Source: Planctomycetota bacterium (GTDB lineage Bacteria; Planctomycetota; UBA1135; GCA-002686595). Taken from it: 23,048 bases of DNA. Below are positions 1-6,015 of this stretch, in pieces (position 1 is the stretch's first letter; every line of letters begins with the position of its first letter). Location: contig JABFRZ010000133.1 of NCBI GenBank assembly GCA_013140785.1, positions 1 through 23,048 on the forward strand, given 5' to 3'. The position numbers and the translations under genes were made by a program. The notes below the pieces were generated by a model that was given only the letters and a program-made list of their open reading frames with translations, searched no databases and was not told where the DNA came from.

Positions 1-2265
1 CTGTTCGACCTCGCCCCGCTCGAGGTCGCCGCGCCGCGCGCGCCCGCGGGCTGCTACGCGCGGGTGGCGCTCAATCGGCCGGTGCAGCGCGAGTTCACCT
101 ACGCGCTCCCCGCTGGGCTCGCGCCGCGCGCGGCCGTGGGCGGACGCGTGGCGGTGCCGTTCGGCGCGCGCCGCTCGATCGGCGTGATCGTCGAGCTGGA
201 GCGCGAGACCGACGTGCCCGCCGCGCGCCTGAAGGACGTGTTGGCCGTGCTCGACGACGAGCCCGTGGTCGGGAGCGAGCTGCTCGGGCTCACGCGCTGG
301 ATCGCAGAGCGCTACGCGTGCTCGTGGGGCGAGGCTCTGGCCGCGGTCCTGCCAGCGACGCTCAAGCGCGAGGGCGTGCGCCGGCGCGTGCCGCGCATCC
401 GCGCCAAGCCCGGGATCGGCGCGCTCGAGCTGGAAGAGCTGCGCGCGCGTCACCCCGAGCAGCACCGTCTGCTGCGCACGTTGGTCGAGCTCGGCGGGTA
501 CAGTCCGCTGCGCGAGCTCCTGCGCTCGCTCAAGCTCTCCGAATCGCCCGCCATGTCGCTGCGCAAGCGCGGCTGGGTGGAGATCGAGTTCGTCGAGGAG
601 CTGGCCGATCCGCTGGCGGGTTCGAGCAGCTCGAAGAAGCGCCCCGAAGTCCTCTCGTCGCCCCAGACCCACGCGCTCGCGCGCATCTGCGCGCGCCTGG
701 ACGAGCGCCGGAACGCGACCTTCCTGGTGCACGGCGTCACCGGCAGCGGCAAGACCGAGGTCTACCTGCGCGCGATCGAGCACGCCCTCTCCCAAGGTCG
801 CGGCGCGATCGTGCTGGTACCCGAGATCGCGCTCACGCCCCAGACCGTCGGCTGGTTCCGCGCGCGCTTCGGCGAGGTGTGCGTGCTGCACAGCCGCATG
901 AGCGACTTGCAGCGGCTGTCCGAGTGGAAACGGCTGCAGGCGAGCCTAGTACGCGTGGTGGTGGGCGCGCGCTCGGCCGTGTTCGCGCCCGTGCGCGAGC
1001 TGGGCGTGATCGTGGTGGACGAGGAGCACGAGCCGTCCTTCAAGCAGGAGAGCGTGCCGCGCTACCACGCGCGTGACGTGGCCATCGAGCGCGCGCGCCG
1101 CGCGGGCGCGGTGTGCCTGCTGGGCTCCGCCACTCCTGCGCTGGAGTCGTGGCACGCCGCGAAGAGCGGGGCCTACGAACTCCTGAACCTGCCCGAGCGG
1201 GTGGGCGGCGGCAAGCCGTGCACGGTGCAGGTGGTGGACATGCGCCTCGACGGCGAGCGCGCGCGCGCCTCGGCTTTGTTCTCGCGCCTGCTGCTGCACT
1301 TCCTGGGCGAGACGATTTTCCACCGCGAGCAAGCGATCCTGTTCCTCAACCGGCGCGGCTTCGTGCCGGTGCTCTATTGTCCCGGCTGCCAGACCACCCT
1401 CGCCTGCGGACACTGCTCGACCGCGCTCACCTTCCACCGCCGCATCGCGCGCCTGGTCTGCCACACGTGTTGCCGCGAGCGCGACGTGCCCGCGGCTTGT
1501 CCGACCTGCAGCCGGCCCAACCTGCGCCCGGTCGGCGTGGGCAGCGAGAAGGTCGAGTCCGAGCTTGCGAAGCTCCTGCCCGGAGCGCGCATCGCGCGCA
1601 TGGACTCGGACACGATGCGCCGTCGCGAGGACTACGAGAACACGCTGGCGGCCTTCGAGCGGCACGAGCTCGACGTGCTGGTCGGCACGCAGATGATCGC
1701 CAAGGGCCTCGATTTTCCGCGTGTGACCCTGGTGGGCATCGTGGCCGCCGACCAGGCCCTCAACATGCCGGATTTCCGGGCCGAGGAGCGCACCTTCCAG
1801 CTCATCGCGCAGGTCGCCGGTCGCGCCGGACGCGGCACGCGCCCGGGCCGCGTGGTGGTCCAGACCAGCAACACGGAGAACGCGGCCATCCGCTGCGGCG
1901 CGCGCGGCGACTACGCCGCGATGGCGCGCCACCTCGAGCACAGCCGGCGCGAGCTCGCCTACCCGCCGTTCGCGCGGCTGTGCCGGGTGGTCTTCGAGGA
2001 CGCGGATACCGAGCGCGGCCTCGGGCTCGCGCAGCGCTGGGTCGCGGAGCTGAAGGCCCGCGTCGCGGACGAGGGCTGGAAGATCGAGGGCGCCAGTCCC
2101 GCTCCGCTCGCGCTCGTGCGCGGAAAGCATCGCTTCAACCTGCTCGTCAAGGCGCCCCTGACCGGCCCGGGCTTCGAGCCCGTCATCGCCTGGCTCGTCG
2201 AGCAGGCCCAGAAGGAGTCGCGCACCGAAGTCAGGATCGACGTCGATCCGGTGTCGATGATGTGA
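1..2265 (+). CDS. priA: Primosomal protein N' (replication restart helicase PriA), 5' end outside window
   Basis: PriA is the 3'-to-5' DNA helicase that recognises stalled forks and reloads the replisome. The sequence shows an N-terminal DNA-binding part (VALNRPVQREFTYALP, then RVAVPFG), a Walker A motif GVTGSGKTE near base 733, a DEEH Walker B box near base 1018, and a zinc-binding region near bases 1378-1530 with four CxxC pairs (CPGC, CGHC, CHTC, CPTC). The C-terminal helicase half follows, with GTQMIAKGLDFP and QVAGRAGRG. The frame is open to base 1. The only start inside it is GTG at 64, but the residues before it (CYARV) still align with the family N-terminus, so the true start is almost certainly left of the window. 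754 residues are visible, close to full family length. It stands alone, with no partner gene in the window. Confidence 0.95.
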   Translation: MFDLAPLEVAAPRAPAGCYARVALNRPVQREFTYALPAGLAPRAAVGGRVAVPFGARRSIGVIVELERETDVPAARLKDVLAVLDDEPVVGSELLGLTRWIAERYACSWGEALAAVLPATLKREGVRRRVPRIRAKPGIGALELEELRARHPEQHRLLRTLVELGGYSPLRELLRSLKLSESPAMSLRKRGWVEIEFVEELADPLAGSSSSKKRPEVLSSPQTHALARICARLDERRNATFLVHGVTGSGKTEVYLRAIEHALSQGRGAIVLVPEIALTPQTVGWFRARFGEVCVLHSRMSDLQRLSEWKRLQASLVRVVVGARSAVFAPVRELGVIVVDEEHEPSFKQESVPRYHARDVAIERARRAGAVCLLGSATPALESWHAAKSGAYELLNLPERVGGGKPCTVQVVDMRLDGERARASALFSRLLLHFLGETIFHREQAILFLNRRGFVPVLYCPGCQTTLACGHCSTALTFHRRIARLVCHTCCRERDVPAACPTCSRPNLRPVGVGSEKVESELAKLLPGARIARMDSDTMRRREDYENTLAAFERHELDVLVGTQMIAKGLDFPRVTLVGIVAADQALNMPDFRAEERTFQLIAQVAGRAGRGTRPGRVVVQTSNTENAAIRCGARGDYAAMARHLEHSRRELAYPPFARLCRVVFEDADTERGLGLAQRWVAELKARVADEGWKIEGASPAPLALVRGKHRFNLLVKAPLTGPGFEPVIAWLVEQAQKESRTEVRIDVDPVSMM

Positions 2266-2277
2266 CTGCCGGGCTAC

Positions 2278-2456
2278 ACTCGTGCTTGCTTCGCGCTCGG
2301 CAAGGTGATCACGAGCGCCAAGGGCAAGGCGGAGTACGAGCTGACCCAGGCCGGCGCAACTACTTCCCGGACGGCTTCGAGGAACCGAAGGAGGGCTCGG
2401 TGCTGCGCGTCGGCAACCTCGCGGAAGTGCTCGAGCTGTGCGAGCGCTGCCCCTAG
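2278..2456 (+). pseudogene. Frameshifted small coding remnant downstream of priA
   Basis: Frame 1 gives a protein-like stretch from GTG 2305 (VITSAKGKAEYELTQAG). Protein-like sequence then resumes in frame 3 (RNYFPDGFEEPKEGS...EVLELCERCP) up to TAG 2454-2456. Adding one C near base 2354 (GGCCGGCGC read as GGCCGGCCGC) would join the two into one short acidic protein of about 50 residues. I do not recognise the family. It may be a decayed gene, or an intact small gene with a single-base sequencing error. No convincing ribosome-binding site precedes the GTG. Confidence that this stretch was once coding is modest. Confidence 0.35.
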
Positions 2457-2707
2457 CCCCGTCGAGGCGAGCCGTTGGCGCAGCCCGGGCTCTCGCCGAG
2501 CGCGATGTCCTCGCGACGGGATCGCAGTGTCGGCTGCGCGGTCGAACGGAGCCTTGGCTCGCTCGACAGGCGCTTGGTGCGCGCGTCGAGGACCTCGTCG
2601 GCTTCCCGGGCCACGGGCTCATTCGTTGCCGGCACCTCCTCGTGAAGCGCAAGAATCGTTGCTTCGTCGCCGCTCCAGGCGGGTGCGCCGCCGCGCGCCC
2701 GCGAGTC
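2453..2707 (-). pseudogene. Remnant related to the N-terminal linker of the 3986-5518 protein
   Basis: Read on the minus strand, one open frame contains AWSGDEATILALHEE followed by VPATNEPVAREADEVLDA. The second block matches VPATNAPVARELAEVL in the linker of the repeat protein encoded at 3986-5518. The DNA match is 45 of 51 bases (2588-2638 against 5309-5359). No membrane anchor or repeat domain follows and no clear start or stop context exists, so this looks like a duplicated and decayed fragment rather than a gene. It overlaps the end of the other remnant on the opposite strand. Confidence 0.35.
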
Positions 2708-2715
2708 CGCGCGCG

Positions 2716-3807
2716 CTACTTCTCCTGCGCCTCGGCCACCAGCTCGTCGATCCTCTGGTCGAGCACGTCATCACCCGGGGAGCCGAGCCAGTGGTAGCGG
2801 ATCACGCCCAGGGCGTCGATCAGGTACAGGTTCGGGTAGCCGCTGACGTTCCACTGTGAAGCCAGGGAGTCCTTCTCGGGCTCGATGGCGTTGCGCCAGG
2901 TGATGCCCTCCTTCTGGAAGCGCGGCAGCACGTCCGTGGCGGGGCCGTCGTTGTTGATGCCGATCAGGGCGAAGGGCTTGTTCTGCAGGCGCTTCACGAG
3001 CGCTTTTTCGTGCGGCAGCATCGCCACACAACCCCTTCACCAGAAGCCCCAGAAGTCGATCAGCACGACCTTGCCCTTGTAGTCGGAGAGCTGGAAGCCC
3101 GCGCCCTCGGCGTCGACCGCCTTGAAGTCCGGGCACAGCTGCCCCGGGCGGAGGTGCTCGAGCGCGAACCGCAGCGCTGCCGCAGCCTTGGCGTAGCTGC
3201 GTCCGTCGAGGGCCTCGACGTCGTCGTAGCTCGCGAGCCTGGCCAGCACCTGCTGCGCCTCGGCCAGCCGCGGGTCGTCGGGCTTGCGCTCCTCGCCCAG
3301 CACGGCGGCGAGGCTGTACCACGCGGCCGCCTGCACCTTGCGGTGCGGCGAGCCGGCGGCGAGCTTGCGCAACGCCTCGATCGAGCGTTCCTCGCCGACC
3401 ACCGAGGCCTCGAAACGCAGGTTGATGGCCAGGCTCTCGAGCTTCTCGGAGGTCAGGAAGTCACGCGTCAGTGCGCCGAGGGCTTCGGCGGTGCGCTCAC
3501 CGGACAGACCTTGCGAGCTCAGGTCGATCACGCGCGACCACCCCTCGAAGGCATCCTCCGTTCCAGGGTGCGCGCGCGCCACGAGCGCGAAGCGCTCGGC
3601 GAACTCGGGCACGAGCGTCTTCTGGAACTCCTCGAACAGCGCGGCGGCCTGCTTGTCGTCGCCGAGTGCTTTGGCGGCCTTGAGCAGCTCCGCGAACTCC
3701 TGGTCGTACTCCTGCTGGATCGACTGGAGCTCTTGCCTGGCGTCTTGCGCCGTGCCGGAGCCGAGCAGGCACAGGGCCAGGACCAGGGTGGGTTTCGTCA
3801 GCATCAT
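2716..3807 (-). CDS. Secreted TlpA-like thioredoxin-fold protein, probable selenoprotein (UGA = Sec257)
   Basis: A thiol/disulfide oxidoreductase of the TlpA/ResA type, probably exported: residues 1-21 form a signal peptide (MMLTKPTLVLALCLLGSG, cleavage near AQ-D). Residues about 25-220 are helical and charged. The thioredoxin domain runs from about 228 to 363: CPDFKAVDAEG, KVVLIDFWGFW, then TGA (3039-3037), then R-G-C (Cys260), AMLPHEKALVKRL, and the cis-Pro loop GYPNLYLID (Pro325). TGA falls exactly where the first Cys of WxxWCxxC lies in the family, and the same frame continues for 106 codons to TAG at 2716 with every expected thioredoxin feature. Selenocysteine insertion is therefore the simplest reading, supported by a stem-loop just downstream of the UGA. 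Standard gene calling would split it into a 256-residue protein and a 103-residue protein. The alternative is a point-mutated pseudogene. The start is ATG 3807, the first of two tandem ATGs, without a strong Shine-Dalgarno sequence. Confidence 0.82.
3008..3036 (-). promoter_or_regulatory. Candidate bacterial SECIS stem-loop after the in-frame UGA
   Basis: Starting five bases after the UGA, the 5' arm (3031-3023, UUGUGUGGC) pairs with the 3' arm (3016-3008, GCCGCACGA). This gives nine consecutive pairs, two of them G-U, with a six-base apical loop GAUGCU (3022-3017) whose first base is G. There are 14 bases between the UGA and the loop. Known bacterial SECIS elements lie in the coding sequence right after the UGA, with a short apical loop carrying a G in its first positions. 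Fit to the family is by eye; no folding was computed. Confidence 0.6.
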
Positions 3808-3858
3808 CGTGGTTCTCGAGCGGGCCGTGCGCGTGGGGCGGCGCGCTTGATGAGGCGG

Positions 3859-3864
3859 ACTATA
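3859..3864 (-). promoter_or_regulatory. Possible -10 box for the TlpA-like gene
   Basis: TATAGT on the minus strand (inside GAGTTATAGTCC) stands out in very GC-rich DNA, 51 bases before the ATG at 3807. No good -35 hexamer is seen at 16-18 bases spacing, so this is only a candidate. The rest of 3808-3985 shows no gene. Confidence 0.25.
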
Positions 3865-3985
3865 ACTCCCGGTCGTGCGGCAAGACGCTGCAGCGGATGA
3901 CGTTCATTGCCCGCAACTCGGGAGACGGGAGGTTTCCGATCTGGGCGAGCAGGAGCGCGAGCCTGGACTTCGCGTCTCGCGTCAC

Positions 3986-5518
3986 TCAGCGGATGATCTG
4001 GATCGGACGCCGCGCCAGCACCTTGCCGCCCTGGCCGGTCATGTAGCGCAGCTCGGATTCACCGCTGTCCTTGGGCGCGTTCACGCTCAGCGGCGAGCCC
4101 TTGGCCGTGGCGGTGTAGTTCCCGTACTGGCCATCGGGCTTGGCCTTGGCCACCACGGTGATGTAGTCGCCAGGATTGTTCGGGCCGGTCCAGGTGACCG
4201 TCACGGCGGAGCCGGCCGCGGCCTCGGCGGGGGCGGACAGGCTGACTTCGGCCGCGCGGATCTCGATCGGGCGGCGGCCGAGCACACGGCCTCCCTGACC
4301 GGTCATGTAGCGCAGCTCGGCGCCGCCGGCCAGGATCGGAATGAGCAGAGGCAGGGGCGAGCCCTTGGCGGTGACCGTGTGATTTCCGTACTCGCCGTCG
4401 CGAGTTCCTTGCGCAACCACCGTGATGTAGTCGCCCGGGTTGTTCGGGCCCGTCCAGCTGACCTGAATGGTGGTCCCGGCGATGGCGTCGGCCGGCGCCG
4501 ACAGGGAGACTCCGGCCGCGCGGATCTCGATCGGCCGACGGCCGAGCACACGGCCCCCTTGGCCGGTCATGTAACGCAGTTCTGCGCTGCCGGCCAGGAT
4601 CGGAATGAGCAGAGTCAGGGGCGAGCCCTTGGAGGTGACCGTGTGATTCCCATACTGGCCGTCGGGGGTCTCTCTGGAAACCACCGTGATGTAGTCGCCC
4701 GAGTTGTTCGGGCCCGTCCAGGTGACCTCGATGGTGGTCCCGGCGATGGCGTCGGCCGGCGCGGACAGGCTGACGTCGGCCATGAGGATCCGGATCGGCC
4801 GGCGCGCGAGCACCTTGTTGCCCTGGCCGGTCACGTAGCGCAACTCGGCCTCGCCGGCCACGGTGGGCACGCTCACGGAGAGCGGCGAACCCTTGTCGGT
4901 GGTGGTGTGATTGCCGTACTGCCCGTCGGGCGTCTCCCTCGGCACGATCGTGATGAAGTCGCCCCGGTTGTCCGGACCGGTCCAGGCGACCGAGAGCTGC
5001 GCTCCGAGCACGACCTCGGCCGCGGCCTCGAGCGTGGCGTCGGCCGGGACGACCTCGAGCAGGACGCGCCCGAGGACGGTGTGCGAGCGAGTGGTGACAT
5101 AGCGCACCTCGTGCGCGCCGGCTTCGATCGGTGCCGTCAACTCCAGCACGCTGCCCTTCTTCGTCTCTTGGTAGTGGCCGCTAGCGTCGTCACGAGCCTC
5201 ACTGCGCACGATGGTCACGTAGTCGCCGCGATTGTCGGGCCCGGTCCAAGCGACCGAGAACACGGCCCCGGCTGTCACGCGTTCGGGCACCGTCAACGTC
5301 GCTGGAGTGAGGACCTCGGCGAGTTCCCGGGCGACGGGCGCATTCGTTGCCGGCACCTGCGGGGACACGGAAGCAGCCGCAGCGGAGGGTGTCGGGGCGG
5401 TGTTGCGCTCGGGAACCGCAGGCTCCGTCCGGGAACAGCGAAGCAGCAGGAGCACGATCAGGATGAGCAGCAACGCCAGGGCGATGAAGGTGTTCCGGCG
5501 GCGGGTGTTCTCGGTCAT
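3986..5518 (-). CDS. Membrane-anchored protein with five tandem ~88-residue Ig-like domains
   Basis: A 510-residue protein. An arginine-rich start (MTENTRRRN) leads into one hydrophobic segment (about residues 10-29), so it is probably anchored in the membrane with the bulk outside. A linker rich in Ala, Pro and Ser follows (about 30-75), then five tandem repeats of about 88 residues. Each repeat carries WTGPxNxGDYITxV, a DGxYGNxT turn, KGSPL, and a closing ELRYxTGQGxxVLxRRPI strand. The first repeat is the most divergent and contains RYVTTRSHTVLGR. The pattern suggests an Ig-like beta-sandwich domain also seen in some VWA-containing surface proteins; the function is unknown. Start: ATG 5518 is preferred over in-frame TTG 5527 because GGAG sits just upstream of the ATG and overlaps that TTG region. 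No other gene is obviously linked to it. Confidence 0.8.
   Translation of the reverse strand: MTENTRRRNTFIALALLLILIVLLLLRCSRTEPAVPERNTAPTPSAAAASVSPQVPATNAPVARELAEVLTPATLTVPERVTAGAVFSVAWTGPDNRGDYVTIVRSEARDDASGHYQETKKGSVLELTAPIEAGAHEVRYVTTRSHTVLGRVLLEVVPADATLEAAAEVVLGAQLSVAWTGPDNRGDFITIVPRETPDGQYGNHTTTDKGSPLSVSVPTVAGEAELRYVTGQGNKVLARRPIRILMADVSLSAPADAIAGTTIEVTWTGPNNSGDYITVVSRETPDGQYGNHTVTSKGSPLTLLIPILAGSAELRYMTGQGGRVLGRRPIEIRAAGVSLSAPADAIAGTTIQVSWTGPNNPGDYITVVAQGTRDGEYGNHTVTAKGSPLPLLIPILAGGAELRYMTGQGGRVLGRRPIEIRAAEVSLSAPAEAAAGSAVTVTWTGPNNPGDYITVVAKAKPDGQYGNYTATAKGSPLSVNAPKDSGESELRYMTGQGGKVLARRPIQIIR
3989..5300 (-). repeat. Five tandem ~264-bp coding repeats
   Basis: Units of about 264 bp repeat five times. 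For example, the block encoding GRVLGRRPIEIRAA recurs at about 4254-4295 and 4518-4559, exactly 264 bp apart. Units 3 and 4 are nearly identical over most of their length, which points to recent duplication; the unit nearest the N-terminus is the most diverged. Confidence 0.75.
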
Positions 5519-5622
5519 GGGCTCCAAGCGCAGGCGTGAAACGACGGCCGATCCAGATGGTCACACGCGCTCGCGTCGGGTTCAACTCGGTCAGTCCAGG
5601 CGCACGTGATGACATCGTTCGA

Positions 5623-5800
5623 CTGAGAGCGTGTCGGAAAGACCGCTACTGCGGCTTCGCGGGCGGGGCGGATGCTTCGTCAGGCTCGGCGAGACGTGCT
5701 CGGCGGCCACAAAGGCCGCCTGCGCCGCCTCGCTGTCGCCTTCCTCGCCTCCGCCCCGCCCCCTTCGCCTCGCAACGCGGTTTTTCCGACACGCTCTGAG
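5623..5800. repeat. 178-bp long inverted-repeat (hairpin) element 1
   Basis: The outer 24 bases on each side match as inverted copies with two mismatches (5623-5646 and 5777-5800, core AGAGCGTGTCGGAAA). Inside, imperfect pairing continues (GGGCGGGGCGGA on the left against its complement on the right). The exact centre is a perfect 7-bp stem, GGCGGCC-ACAAA-GGCCGCC, at 5702-5720. The whole 178 bases can fold as one hairpin. It lies between the repeat protein gene and the hydrolase remnant and encodes no plausible protein. Its length, ends and central stem resemble the two elements at 21738-22093. Confidence 0.75.
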
Positions 5801-5811
5801 TCCAGGGCAGG

Positions 5812-5985
5812 GAGACGATCCACACCGAGAGGTTCGCCCTCCTGCCCGAAGGGCCTGGGCCCTTCTCGGCCGCGGTCATGCCGCGCGAGGGGGGCCATGG
5901 CGCTCTCCTTCGCGTCGGAGGGAATCGCGACGCTGATCTTCGACGAGCGCGGCGTGGGCGATCGGCGCGAGCCTGGCGCCGGTGA
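5812..5985 (+). pseudogene. Alpha/beta-hydrolase fragment with a frameshift in a G6 run
   Basis: Frame 1 reads GETIHTERFALLPEGPGPFSAAVMPRE, and frame 2 from 5897 reads MALSFASEGIATLIFDERGVGD. Deleting one G from the six-G run at 5889-5894 joins them. The pattern (PEGxGPFxAAV, then ALxFAxEGIATLxxDERGVGD) is that of the strand and nucleophile-elbow lead-in region of alpha/beta hydrolases. Neither the catalytic part nor the C-terminus follows; the frame decays before the ppsA stop at 6016. The fragment begins straight after hairpin element 1, as if the 5' part had been cut away there. Confidence 0.5.
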
Positions 5986-6015
5986 CGCTGGTCGAACTCG
6001 GCGAGCTCGCGCGTT

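Noticed and set aside
946..2652. Long minus-strand open frame opposite priA
   Set aside because: Composition is Arg- and Ala-rich with no motifs; it is a by-product of high GC opposite a clear PriA gene.
3028..3039. Break in the TlpA-like gene as an ordinary frameshift or two separate genes
   Set aside because: Both halves are in the same frame with no indel, and the only interruption is a TGA at the catalytic Cys codon. The downstream half alone would lack the first strand and the active site. A simple nonsense mutation cannot be fully excluded.
3875..5539. Plus-strand frame with apparent repeats opposite the Ig-like repeat protein
   Set aside because: Its repeats merely mirror the real minus-strand repeats; the minus strand gives the membrane anchor and family-like domains.
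5623..5800. Hairpin elements as transcription terminators
   Set aside because: They are about 180 bp long with no trailing T-run, and element 2 lies upstream of carA rather than at a gene end.
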